A DNA stretch of 64,000 nucleotides from Lepidodermella squamata (lineage: Eukaryota; Gastrotricha), in the NCBI GenBank assembly GCA_047495785.1, contig JBLDXI010000018.1, forward strand, positions 579,464 to 643,463. The letters are read 5' to 3'. The notes beneath the pieces are model-generated. The model saw nothing but the letters and a program-made list of their open reading frames with translations. It was not told where the DNA came from and did not search any database. Both the position numbers and the translations under genes were made by a program. Shown here in pieces: positions 1-8,075 of the stretch (position 1 is the stretch's first letter; every line of letters begins with the position of its first letter).

Positions 1-1
1 G

Positions 2-113
2 CGCGATCCAACGGCGCCGTACTACACTTGGCTGAACACGGAGCCGTACGGCAGTAACGAAGCACTGCCGGATGGAATCGACGGACCGAAAATCTTTAAC
101 GGTTCTAGTACAT
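2..113 (+). CDS. C-type lectin-like domain exon (partial, gene enters from the left)
   Basis: Exon of a spliced plus-strand gene. Read from base 2 it gives 37 codons plus one base. The peptide has a Trp, a TEPYG segment, LPDG and an NGSST ending just before the codon that becomes Cys across the splice. This fits the stretch of a C-type lectin-like domain (CTLD) holding the EPN/QPD-type loop that leads to the third conserved Cys. A clean donor GTAAGTT follows at 114. The intron is only 51 bp and the next exon keeps the domain in register. CTLDs are extracellular folds that bind sugars or proteins; the loop here reads EPY, not EPN or QPD, so classical calcium-dependent sugar binding cannot be assumed. 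The upstream exons, including any signal peptide, lie outside the window. Confidence 0.72.
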
Positions 114-164
114 GTAAGTTGCTTGTTGCAAGAAACTGTGCCTCAAGGAATATCATTTTTGCAG

Positions 165-245
165 GCGGCGCAATGGCACCGGATGGCTCGCTCTACGCCG
201 TATCTTGCGCGACTTATGTGTCAGCTCTGTGTGAGCGTCCTTCGG
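165..245 (+). CDS. C-type lectin-like domain exon, C-terminal end of CTLD 1
   Basis: The acceptor TTTTTGCAG ends at 164 and the donor GTGAGT starts at 246. Joined in phase 1 to the preceding exon, the peptide starts CGAM, continues with DGSLYAVSC, and ends with ALCERPS. The pattern Cys - DGsLy..C - CER is the usual C-terminal end of a CTLD, carrying its last two conserved cysteines. The exon ends after the first base of a codon (phase 1), which matches the phase of the EGF exon at 4311. That supports, but does not prove, that both belong to one gene with a 4-kb, transposon-filled intron. An alternative acceptor at 338 has the same phase and would give a short terminal exon. Confidence 0.75.
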
Positions 246-338
246 GTGAGTTTTCTTCATGCTCACATCTTTATCTTTACTACTTGGGATGAACATTCTA
301 CATCCTTATGCAGTGGTTCTCAAGTAATTTCCCCACAG

Positions 339-427
339 ATGCACCAGTGTGCACGAAAGTTCTAATAATTCTAAAATTAAAAACTTCAGCCTCAGGGAAT
401 ATTCTATCGCTAAACACAGAGAAATGA
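339..427 (+). CDS. Possible alternative terminal exon of the CTLD gene
   Basis: A pyrimidine-rich acceptor TTTCCCCACAG ends at 338. Splicing in phase 1 from the donor at 246 (93-bp intron) gives a 29-codon tail beginning DAPVC and reaching TGA at 425-427. CTLD 1 is already complete before this exon, so the gene could end here. The competing model splices on to the EGF exon at 4311. The tail resembles no domain I know, and I see no clear AATAAA nearby, so this stays a weak call. Confidence 0.25.
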
Positions 428-762
428 AATCCCCTCCGATCTGAGACCGCCAATGACATTCACATAATGAGATTATTAAATACGATGGAATTCAGGCTTG
501 CTAATGATGATTTCGGTGTAAGAATTTCCGATTCCACCACGGCCTGCATCATATATCTCACACATGGTACATTAAATTAGCTTTTTTTGTTATTTCATCA
601 TGACGTGGAAATTATTTAAATGAATTGGCGAAGACAGACAAGTTTTTCGACATCACTTTGTAAATGTTTGAAAATATGGCGATATAAACTTTTATTTGCG
701 CCAATAATGTCAAAGGCAGTTTTGAAAAGCACATGCTCGTTCTCAAACTTGAGTCGTAGAAA
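428..762. other. AT-rich stretch, no feature recognised
   Basis: I see no domain, repeat or splice-flanked exon here. The short open frame at 620-811 overlaps the LINE fragment on the other strand and looks like chance. Confidence 0.5.
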
Positions 763-1408
763 TTACCTAACGGCTGATTTTGTGAGGACAAGTTCAGGTG
801 GATCGAGGTAGAATTCGCGATTTACTAGTTCATTCCTGGCAGAGGTTGGAATTTGACAAATTTGTTTCACGAACTGGGTGTAAAATGAGGAAACTTTATT
901 CTTTTTTGTCTGGCCCCAGAGGCCACTGGCATAAGTGTAGTTGCCGATGACGTAGGAGTTGTGTAAAATATTAAATGTTCTCGGTGGAAGATAAGTAGTA
1001 AAATTCTCTATCATGTTCGGGATAAGTGCGGTTATACGTTTTGTATTCGCATTGATAAACTCCGCCATTTTGTCGAAATTCAAATTATGCGTGAAATAAA
1101 CGCCTAGGTATTTAAATTCTTTTACTCGTTCTATAGATTTACCGTTGAGGGTAAATTTGAGGTTGATATTTTCGGAAAAACGTTTCTCAAAATCATCATT
1201 TTGGTTTTCTCAACGTTAATTTTAAGGGAGTTGTCGTCACAGTAGGAAGCTAGTTCATCGAGTAACTTTTGTAAGTTTTCGGGGTTTTCGGCCATCAGGA
1301 CCAGGTCATCTGCGTATAGAATAGCGAGGATGACGTATTGGCCAAAAGTTAAGCCGGGGATCAGATTCATCAAAAAAGGTATCAGGTCGTTTATGATAAT
1401 GGAAAAGT
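763..1408 (-). pseudogene. LINE reverse-transcriptase fragment, frameshifted
   Basis: On the minus strand, in order from 1408 downwards: a palm segment reading FSIIINDLIPFL, then LYADDLVLMAE with the catalytic YADD, then NSLKINVEKTK, and after a frame change near 1180-1195, EFKYLGVYF. A thumb-like segment including TYASGLWG follows, to about 763. These motifs in this order are reverse-transcriptase palm and thumb motifs of a non-LTR retrotransposon. The copy lacks the endonuclease, fingers and 3' tail, and one frameshift breaks it, so it is a dead fragment. It lies antisense inside the probable intron 246-4310 of the lectin gene. The clade cannot be fixed by eye. Confidence 0.8.
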
Positions 1409-1821
1409 TAATTTCTTAGTCGTTTTCAAGGAGGCTTGAAAATGTCGATGGAAACGACAAAGAGGCGAGAGCGACAATAGTGGTAACACAGCTCTTACGA
1501 CTTCGGCCATAACGTCATTTGGGGTGATTTGGGTCATTGGGGCCATTCGGACTCATGTTCATGTAAGCAGAAGAATTAGCATTACTCAAAAACTACCCGG
1601 CCAATGGCTATGAAAATTTGCAGCGAGTTAGGTGGAAAGACGACCCACACCTTTCATGACCTGAGAGTAAGTGGTTAGGAAGAAACGGGCTTACTTTTCA
1701 TGTGTAAGTTTAATTTAGTTTATCCACTGTTCTGCGTTGAATTATCAGGACCCGAAAGGAATTTTGCGAGACTTACGCCCAATTTTTCCCATGAACATTT
1801 AAAACGCCCCGATCCGACTCA
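1409..1821. other. Intronic or intergenic sequence, no feature recognised
   Basis: No domain-coding frame or terminal inverted repeat was found. Around 1510-1560 there is a loose run of ggggt/gggtc/ggggcc motifs too irregular to call a repeat. Confidence 0.5.
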
Positions 1822-1823
1822 TA

Positions 1824-2545
1824 CACTAGAAAAAATTAACCCCTGATCAGGGGTCAGCTGTTTAAACCATTTTGCTGATCAGGACGAAAAAGGGACAACC
1901 CCTGATAATCAACTGTCGCCAGCTGATAATCCATGTCATTTCAGGCTGATCAGCATGACTTTGCTGATCAGGGGTCAAAAGTGTGCATTCGCTAATTAAC
2001 CAAGCGTGCATATGCAAATTAGGCTGCATGTTCAATTCAGGCTTGCGTCGGAAGGTCCATATTTTCAAAAAATAGTATTGTTTCACACGCGAACTCTATT
2101 ACTTTACCTGTTAACTTAGCTATAGTCCTTCTCTCTCTAACAAGTGGCTCTACCAAGTGCCCTCATGAGACCCTGCCATGTTTAGGTAGTTGCCGAGTCC
2201 GGTGGCATAACACCGATGGCATGGATGGTACCAGGGTGGGCGGATCTTGATCAACCGGCTATTCAAAAAAATAATATACAAATAAAAATGAAAAAGGCTG
2301 CCATTTTTCTAAAAAAATCGAAATTTTACTAAATTTGCTGATCAGCAGCTGATCAGGGGCGCTACAGGTGATTATTATCAGCAAATATTGGAAGCAAAAT
2401 GACCCCTGATCAGGGTGAGCTGATTAGGGTTCATTTCAATATAACCCCTGATCAGGGTGCATATTACCCCCTGATCAGCTATAGTAATGACTAGGAGCTA
2501 TGACCCCTGATCAGCCCCCTGATCAGGGGTTATTTTTTTCAAGTG
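1824..2545. mobile_element. Non-autonomous TIR element (TA target) with clustered TGATCA palindromes
   Basis: The left end reads CACTAGAAAAAATTAACC after TA (1822-1823). The right end, read on the other strand, is CACTTGAAAAAAATAACC, followed by TA (2546-2547). After about 18 bp of near-match both ends run into the same palindrome CCCCTGATCAGGGG. Terminal inverted repeats of about 31 bp and a TA duplication fit a Tc1/mariner-superfamily MITE. The 722-bp interior has no transposase frame. It carries roughly ten further TGATCA or closely related blocks in both halves, the kind of subterminal repetition that in other elements binds transposase. The class comes from the ends and the TA duplication; the binding role is inference. 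Confidence 0.75.
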
Positions 2546-2547
2546 TA

Positions 2548-2808
2548 CTTTCGTCTAAGCGCCAACAAGCCTAGCGTCATACTTTCGTCCTTTCGAAAAC
2601 TGGGAAAACGAATGCCCTGCCCTGCATGGTGGGGGTACGCTCACACGTCTACAACCGCTTCTGCCGGGGCACACCTCAGCGGCGATCGAGTTTCAAATCC
2701 TCGAGCCCAGTAGACATACGCGAGGGTAGTTTAGGGGTGAATCCAAATGCCACTTCTAATTTCGGACTACGCCTAAGTACGGGTCCCTAATTTCGGACAT
2801 ATCAAGGC
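2548..2808. other. No gene recognised; faint B-box-like motif
   Basis: GC-richer than its surroundings. The segment gagTTTCAAATCCtcg near 2689-2703 recalls a tRNA B box, but I could not fold a tRNA or find a matching A box at the right distance. No SINE is called. Confidence 0.4.
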
Positions 2809-3034
2809 AAGCTTCAACCCAGTCAAATTTGGTGTCGTTCAAAAGCCAACGATGAGCTGATGACGAATATCATTGTTTAGGTTTGTTTATCTGAGTTTCA
2901 CTCATTCATGTCACCTTGAAACTCACACAAATACGCCTATATTATACTTTTTCGGCAAAACTATCGATATTCGTCATCAATCATCAACTCATGGAGGGCT
3001 TTCGAACGACACCAAATTTGACTAGGTTGAAGTT
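2809..3034. mobile_element. Fold-back (imperfect inverted repeat) element
   Basis: The arm at about 2809-2871 matches the reverse complement of about 2966-3034. The shared core includes GTCAAATTTGGTGTCGTTC and ends with GACGAATATC. The right arm carries about 7 extra bases and a few substitutions. A spacer of about 95 bp separates the arms. This is a hairpin-forming, MITE-like structure with no coding capacity. The RTE-like LINE fragment starts immediately to its right. No target-site duplication was identified, so the superfamily is unknown. Confidence 0.65.
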
Positions 3035-3037
3035 TAC

Positions 3038-3697
3038 CTGAGGTTGAACAAAGGAGATGAAATTGTTGAGCCTTTTATTATTTACAATGAACGACTGGAA
3101 GAAGTTAGTAGCTTCACATATTTAGGTAGTATAATTACCTCAGATGGAGCTTCAAAAAGCGACATCAGGGCCAGAATAGAGAAAAGCTGCAAAGCTTTCG
3201 GTGCCTTGAAAAAATATATTTTTGGAAATAAATCTATTCCTATTAGCGTAAAAATGAAGTGTCTTCGAGGTACAGTAGAACCGGTTGCGAAATTTGGGGG
3301 TGAAAATTGGACGATGACCAGTGAGGATGAACGGCGACTGAACGTTTGTCAGATGCGATGCCTACGTAGCATTTGCGGTGTCACTCTGAGAGACAGAGTT
3401 AGGAATGATTATATTAGAGAGAAATGTGAAACTCAAAAATTATCTTCGATAGTAGCAAGACATCAACTTAGGTGGTACGGCCATGTTGCTCGCATGGACC
3501 CCGAACGGCTAACCCACCGAGTACGGTATTGGAACGTGCCGGAGGGTTGGAAACGGCCTAGAGGCAGACCTAAGCTAAGGTGGCTCGACTGTATTAAGAA
3601 AAATTTGGGGCGGGTGGGAATTCAAAATTTAGAGGATGCAGATGATCTAGCGAAGGACAGAAATGAGTGGAGGCTGAAAATTCATAGTCTGGGGTGA
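3038..3697 (+). pseudogene. RTE-like LINE, C-terminal part of ORF2 (5'-truncated)
   Basis: A 217-codon frame (from 3044) ends in TGA at 3695. In order it has FTYLGSIITSDG (thumb-side motif), MRCLRSICGV, DRVRND, LRWYGHVARMD, RPRGRPKLRW and finally DRNEWR. This series is the known C-terminal tail of RTE-type non-LTR retrotransposon polyproteins, after the reverse-transcriptase catalytic core. Endonuclease, YADD and most of the polymerase are missing, so it is a truncated, non-functional copy. The frame is still open over its whole length, suggesting fairly recent insertion. The segment where such proteins usually read YGxExW reads KFGGENW here. It lies in sense orientation in the probable lectin-gene intron and starts directly after the fold-back repeat. 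Confidence 0.82.
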
Positions 3698-4010
3698 TGA
3701 ATATGATTCTTCTCGAGGGTTTTTGCATATTTTGTATTACTGATGAAAAATGATTTCGGGTTGACTAGGATCGGTCCCCTAGACTGGTCCTCCTCCGACA
3801 CGCGCTCTGCTTGCCAGGTCACCACCGTGACCTGTCCGGCAGGGTGTGTACACCGGAGTGATTCAGCACAACTGTCTGAATTTGAGCACTGTCCGAAATT
3901 AGAGCGGTTCACTCTAATATGCTGGATTGATAAGCCGCGTAAGCCGGTCAACATGCCGATCGAAGTGGGAATTTCTAATTCTACTATCCAAAATTAGCTA
4001 GGAATTTGCG
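3698..4010. other. LINE 3' flank and intronic sequence, nothing recognised
   Basis: The stretch just after the LINE stop has repeated TGA-rich sequence that may be the element's 3' end, but no tail or duplication is clear. Open frames on both strands at 3682-3997 overlap each other and show no domain. Confidence 0.4.
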
Positions 4011-4100
4011 GCGGTTAAAACACAGTTGGTTAAACCGCATTTTGAAATGACCGGTTAAAACTCGGCTAAAACCGGCTAGTTAAAACCGCGGTTATAACTT
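4011..4100. repeat. Cluster of degenerate GGTTAAAACC-like motifs
   Basis: Within 90 bp the sequence reads gcggttaaaac, ttggttaaacc, accggttaaaac, cggctaaaacc, ctagttaaaacc and gcggttataac. These are six variants of one 10-12 bp word at irregular spacing, one including ACCGGTT. It may be a decayed short tandem repeat or a cluster of binding sites. It lies about 210 bp upstream of the EGF exon, inside the probable intron. Confidence 0.5.
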
Positions 4101-4310
4101 ATCACCGTACACCACATTGGTTGTGCGATATTGTTATAACGATATCTTGGATGCATCCCAAGCCCAATCGTGGCCCGTGCATTTAGTTTTGTTCATGAAA
4201 TAGCAATACCAACAGCTCTCTCGTTATTTTATCATTTCCTACGTCATCAATTCGCTTGGGATTTCAGTCACGATTCAAAACAAGAGCTAACCGACGTGTT
4301 TTCGTTACAG

Positions 4311-4406
4311 CAACTTGCGACCCACCCTGCCAAAATGGTGGTTCGTGTTTCGACACAAACGTCTGCACGTGCACCGTCCTCTACACAGGCTCGACGTGCG
4401 AAAAAG
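4311..4406 (+). CDS. EGF-like domain exon (phase 1-1)
   Basis: The acceptor TTCGTTACAG ends at 4310 and the donor GTAATT begins at 4407. In phase 1 the exon codes one full EGF-like domain with six cysteines spaced C-x3-C-x5-C-x5-C-x1-C-x8-C, including CQNGGSC and the TGSTC end. EGF-like domains are small disulfide-bonded extracellular modules, often spacers or protein-binding units. The exon starts and ends in phase 1, the classic symmetric arrangement of shuffled extracellular modules, and it fits the phase-1 ends of the CTLD exons on both sides. There is no D/N-x-D/N-E/Q sequence before the first Cys, so calcium binding of the cbEGF kind is not indicated. Confidence 0.85.
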
Positions 4407-4477
4407 GTAATTCGGCGAACTTCACTATCATGTTTACATCGTACTTATCACTTGCACAAAATGCAATACGAATATAG

Positions 4478-4711
4478 ATAAGTGGTTTGTCGCATCAGGC
4501 GGTCCGAAGCCTTACATCGAGGCTATACGAGCATGTCAGGCCGAAGGTGGCCAACCTGCGACCTACCAAGACGAAGTGGGTGATGTAGGCGGACAGCAAA
4601 GTTTCTGGTATGCAGCTGCAGGATCCTTCATTTTCGGTGACGGCCAATTACTGGACTGGGGCCTGAAGCCGGTGAGCTGGTTCCCCGGCGAACCGAAAAA
4701 TGACGGAGCGT
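4478..4711 (+). CDS. C-type lectin-like domain exon, N-terminal two thirds of CTLD 2
   Basis: Follows the EGF exon after a 71-bp intron (acceptor AATATAG at 4471-4477) and ends at donor GTAAGTT (4712). Both ends are phase 1. The peptide starts DKWFVASGG and has ACQAEGGQPAT (helix 2 with a conserved Cys), FWYAAAG (where CTLDs usually read WIGL), then SWFPGEPKNDGA directly before the splice. The loop reads EPK where classical mannose-type lectins have EPN, so the calcium and sugar site is altered. The rest of this domain is in the exon at 7221, across a 2.5-kb intron filled with a mariner MITE, a LINE tail and a piggyBac-type element. Confidence 0.85.
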
Positions 4712-4808
4712 GTAAGTTGCCCACCAGGGATCGCAAATTCTCGCTAATAACGAATTTTTACGCGACCGCATGTGCATCGCCTTGTTTGTAGGGTACGAAT
4801 AATTGTTA

Positions 4809-5380
4809 CAGGGTGCTCCAAAAGTCCTTGTAGGTCGGTACGTTAATAACACTATTTAATTCTTTAGAAAATTCAAGATTCCTCTAATAAGATTGTAAAC
4901 GCCCCCAAATAGTAATTCGACCATGCGGAAAAGGAAAAAATATATTTGGGTTGATAAAACCCATTGGTACCTCTCGACGTAACGATCAAACCAGCCTTCC
5001 AAGCTTCGAAAGCCTTTCCACCCTAATTAGCCCGAAAACATAGGGAAATTGTACATTTGATCGATTATTTTGAATTCTATTCATTGCAGAACTATATGGG
5101 CTGCAATTATTTACCAAATTGCGAAAAATGACTAGTCCAACGTTACGCAATCGAGCGTAATAGACTTGACGCCACCTTCGAACGATTGCGCAATGTTCAA
5201 CAGTCATACGCACCGTTATCCTTTGAAAGCCTGGGGTGTCCGTATTTTTAGTCAAAATTACATGTCAAAATGATCGCGGAATAGTAAGGAATCCAAATCT
5301 ATGCCAACTATAACTCTATTCACTACAACCATGATGCAATACAAGCATTTGTTACCTACAAGGACTTTTGGAGCACCCGG
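4809..5380. mobile_element. Mariner-type MITE (TA duplication)
   Basis: Terminal inverted repeats: the left end starts CAGGGTGCTCCAAAAGTCC and the right end, read on the other strand, starts CCGGGTGCTCCAAAAGTCC. The match continues through CTTGTAGGT, about 27 bp with one mismatch. TA flanks the element at 4807-4808 and 5381-5382. CAGGGTG...CCAAAAGTC is a familiar mariner-family end. At 572 bp it cannot code a whole transposase. A minus-strand frame at 4986-5255 has no clear D,D-D catalytic signature and at best a faint likeness to an N-terminal helix-turn-helix region. It lies in the CTLD 2 intron and abuts the truncated 5' end of the CR1-like LINE. Confidence 0.85.
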
Positions 5381-5382
5381 TA

Positions 5383-7190
5383 TATGAATAAATTAACTCG
5401 TAGCGTAGCCGATTGCATTGAGTTGCAGCGGGACCTGGACAAAATCATCGAATGGTTTGGAGAAAACGGTCCATCCGTGAATTCAAAGAAGTGTGTCGTG
5501 CTTTGGCTTGGCAGCAGAGATCTCTCCTTTAAATTCAGGATAAAAGGTGTCGAACTAAATGTTGTTGAATCTGTGAAGGATCTTGGCATTATTGTGGACA
5601 AGGATTTGAATTTTTCTGAGCATTGTGAAGCACTCGCATTAACCCTTTCACGGCAGAATTTTTTCAGCCAAGCAAAAAATCGAATTTTTGAATTTTCAGG
5701 CAAATGAAGAAAATAGTCGGAAAATCGACAACAGAATGTCAAACTAGGCACTTGGCGCACCAGGTTCTAATTTCGCTGAAAATTTTAATCACCCTAGTTT
5801 TTTTTAATATAGATTCATCCGGATGAATTCATAGGATTCGTCGGCCAGGTTACCGTTTTGCCATGTTTGCATAAAAAGTCATAAAAACGGAATAGGTAGT
5901 TCATGTGACCCTGCCGGACACGGCTGTCAAGTCAGATCTGAGAGAAAAGGTTTTTGAGATGTCGATTTCTTCGATTGAAAAAATATAAAAAACACACATC
6001 GGTTTGAAATTTTGAAATTCGTCGCTTTCCTAGAAGCAAATATAATAATAATAGTTTTATTTAGCCTCTCCTAGACTGCACGTCATTATACCGTTTCCAG
6101 TTTTGAAGAGGGCGAAGGCAGGCAAAGATTGAAAATTAATCCTTACCCACCCCCACAGTTGAAGATTCTGCTTTTCCCGAAAAATTCATAATTATCAATC
6201 GAGTTAACAATCATGCGCCATTCATCTTTTTCAATCTTTGTAAATTGTAAATTGTAATTGTAAATCAGGAATAATTTTAGTTTCAAATTTATTTTCGCCC
6301 AGTTTTTTCTTATCACCTTTTTTCTTAGTAACCTTATCCTTTTTGTCTTTCTTAATGTTAGATTTCTTTTTCCGGCGTATTTCCTTAGTGAGTCCTACTT
6401 TAATCAAACTCCTAGAAGCAACGGAATAATGAAATTCGAGTTCCAGATTCTTGTAGGCAAAAGTAGTACGGTATGAAAGGAGAGCCAAAAATTCGACAAA
6501 TTACCCGAGCTGCAATGCAAACATGCAAAGTCAAAATTCCGAAATCGTCCTTGTGGCCATGAAAGGGTTAAAGTGCCATCGTATGAACGGCCTAATCTGT
6601 AAATTTAGTTCCAAATCCCTTCGCCTCCAGGCTTATAAGACCTACACAATGTCAAGACTCGACTACTGCCCTTCTGTGTAGTCGCCATATCTGCTCAAGG
6701 ATATTCATGCATTAGAATCTGTACAAGCCCATTTCACAAAAAGATTATCATACCGCAGCTCATACTACTCGACAATTGAAGGTGCCTCATATGAAGAAAG
6801 ACTTCGGAAATTAGGAATTTTATCCTTAGAGATGCGTCGTTTTCCGCGCGATCTAGCTCTCTGCCATAAGCTTTATCTGAATATGGTGGACGAACAATTT
6901 TCTCGTTTCTTCACTATATCGAAAAACGGTCGCTTGCCAAATCATGCGGTTGTCATGGAAAAGTTCAGAAAAATGAACTATCAATACTCATTTGTGCGAC
7001 GTGTGCGTGCGGCGTGGAATTCTGTACCCTCTGAGGTCGTAAATAGCTCTCATTTTAATTTCTTGAAATATACTAGAAGCAATGCCTGCGAACTAGAACA
7101 ATATACTATATCGGTGGTGAGGCGCCTCGACCCTTTTTAATTGCTAAACGTCGCAAGACAAATTGCAACAATAAATCAGTGTATCAGTGT
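5383..7190 (+). pseudogene. CR1/Jockey-like LINE tail, interrupted by a piggyBac-type element
   Basis: Two parts of one reading frame, 5384-5642 and 6572-7140. The first has LQRDLDKIIEW, VNSKKCVV, VKDLGIIVD and NFSEHC, the thumb-side end of a CR1/Jockey reverse transcriptase. The second has MSRLDYC, SPYL, LESVQAHFTKRL, EERLRKLGILSLEMRR and RAAWNSVPSEVV, the typical C-terminal region of these proteins, to a stop at 7138-7140. If the inserted element and one TTAA are left out, the frame is continuous, so the insertion disrupted an otherwise open copy. The only other lesion seen is TAG at 6679-6681, where relatives usually have Trp. The 3' end carries two tandem 8-bp units ATCAGTGT (7175-7190), a tail type known from CR1 elements. 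5'-truncated and inactive. Confidence 0.85.
5643..6567. mobile_element. PiggyBac-type non-autonomous element with TTAA duplication
   Basis: The left end is TTAA followed by CCCTTTCACGG (5639-5653). The right end is CCATGAAAGGG followed by TTAA (6557-6571). The inverted repeats match over 11 bp with one mismatch and are bounded by TTAA on both sides, the hallmark of piggyBac transposition. The 925-bp interior is AT-rich. A lysine-rich minus-strand frame (6231-6488) resembles no transposase I recognise. The element sits inside the reading frame of the CR1-like LINE. Removing it with one TTAA rejoins that frame, confirming both boundaries and the order of events: LINE first, this element later. 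Confidence 0.88.
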
Positions 7191-7220
7191 ATGTCTTGAC
7201 CATTTGTGTTTTGAATTCAG

Positions 7221-7321
7221 GCTTGGCGCTGCGCATCGATTCAGCATCAAATTACGGCTATAACGACGTTGACTGTACGACATTTACACTGCTGGATATC
7301 TACTGCGAAGATCCAAGCTCG
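7221..7321 (+). CDS. C-type lectin-like domain exon, C-terminal end of CTLD 2
   Basis: The acceptor TTGAATTCAG ends at 7220, 30 bp after the LINE tail. In phase 1 it completes the Cys codon left open at 4711. It reads CLALRIDS, then YGYNDVDC (the WND.DC region with Tyr in place of Trp) and LLDIYCED, the closing cysteine of a CTLD. The donor at 7322 (GTATTT) is weaker than the others and leaves phase 0. CTLD 2 thus has its C-terminal disulfide and YND in place of WND. Together with EPK this suggests a modified calcium site. The LINE inserted very close to this acceptor; the pyrimidine tract before the AG is short. Confidence 0.83.
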
Positions 7322-7371
7322 GTATTTCTGTGCAATTATATATAAACAACCTGATCAACTTGTGCTATCAG

Positions 7372-7612
7372 GGCGGGGTGACGTTGCTTAGCAGTGGCAC
7401 GGCCAAGTCGTGGACGGATGCAGACACGCTGTGTAAAGCTGCGTCCAAAATCCTTCCTATCGCCGCGGATGCGACGTCCATGTCGACTCTCGCAGCCACG
7501 TACCTATCTGCTGGTAACATTTTTTTAAACGCAAAGATGCGAGAATACCTGATTCACGACTATCTAATTGGCGACACGATCCCGGCTAGAAACCCAGATA
7601 CTACTAACCAGT
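7372..7612 (+). CDS. C-type lectin-like domain exon, N-terminal part of CTLD 3
   Basis: The acceptor TGCTATCAG ends at 7371 after a 50-bp intron and the donor GTAAGTTT starts at 7613. It starts in phase 0 and ends in phase 1. The peptide has a TAKSWTDADTLCKAA helix (conserved Cys), a TSMSTLAATYLS segment, IFLNAK (WIGL-equivalent position) and ends PARNPDTTNQ with a split codon. This is the first half of a third CTLD and stops just before the third conserved Cys, as the exon ending at 4711 does. The loop lacks a recognisable EPN or QPD. I found no convincing exon for the second half in the 2.5 kb before the satellite. Either it lies beyond the satellite, it diverged, or the gene was cut. Confidence 0.78.
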
Positions 7613-7966
7613 GTAAGTTTCAGTTAAATATAAAACATTCCTTTTCATGAACCCCTAAACAATACGTGCGTTAAATTGTAGCCTCGATTCGCAGTGTCAC
7701 AGTCTAACTAATTTTTCGGAGGGGTCAGGTGGTCGCTGACGATCGAAATACTGGAAAGGTTCCAGCTTGTTAAGCATACTTTAATGTATACTACACCACC
7801 TGTTGATCGCCTGACTCTTTGCATTAGCGTCCCAAAAATGATAAAGTGCTAGGAAGTTGTTATTTCACAGGCTGGTGGCACCTGTGTTTGCTGAGGCGCC
7901 AGATTGTTACTAAAAATAAAGATCGTTAAAGTGGATAAAATTTATCGTAACTGAAATGTTGAGCTC
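7613..7966. other. No gene recognised; weak inverted repeat
   Basis: GTCAGGTGGTCG near 7725 is loosely complementary to CACCACCTGTTGATCGCCTGAC near 7795, a possible degraded hairpin. An acceptor-like CAG at 7868 opens only a 19-codon frame. Confidence 0.35.
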
Positions 7967-8075
7967 GATAAGTAATTTAGATGGGGTCATAAAACCGATA
8001 AGTAATTTAGACGCTGCTGTCGTAAACCTGATAAGTAATTTAGATTGAGTCGTAAATCTGATAAGTTGTAAAATT
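7967..8075. repeat. Minisatellite of 30-33 bp units
   Basis: The core GATAAGTAATTTAGA occurs at 7967, 7997 and 8030, and a partial copy GATAAGT at 8060. Spacings are 30, 33 and 30 bp; the linkers share gtc(g/a)taaa(a/c)c. Four degenerate copies. Confidence 0.8.

Noticed and set aside
72-365. 97-codon open frame at the left edge
   Set aside because: It runs through two good splice donors and an acceptor in a different frame from the CTLD peptide; it is a shadow of the spliced gene.
2630-2720. Possible tRNA or tRNA-derived SINE (B-box-like TTTCAAATCC)
   Set aside because: No cloverleaf, no matching A box at proper distance and no poly-A or oligo-T terminator.
3682-3997. Overlapping open frames of 84-90 codons on opposite strands
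   Set aside because: They overlap each other after the LINE stop and show no domain or splice structure.
4986-5255. 89-codon minus-strand frame in the mariner-type MITE as a transposase
   Set aside because: Too short, and lacks the D,D-D catalytic residues; only a faint resemblance to an N-terminal DNA-binding region.
6231-6488. Lysine-rich 85-codon minus-strand frame inside the piggyBac-type element as a transposase piece
   Set aside because: No piggyBac catalytic or zinc-finger motif is visible; the lysine run comes from AT-rich sequence.
7871-7929. Possible terminal exon after acceptor CAG at 7868-7870
   Set aside because: Phase fits, and the first codon would be Cys, but the 19-codon tail lacks the WND-like and final Cys-Glu motifs needed to complete CTLD 3.
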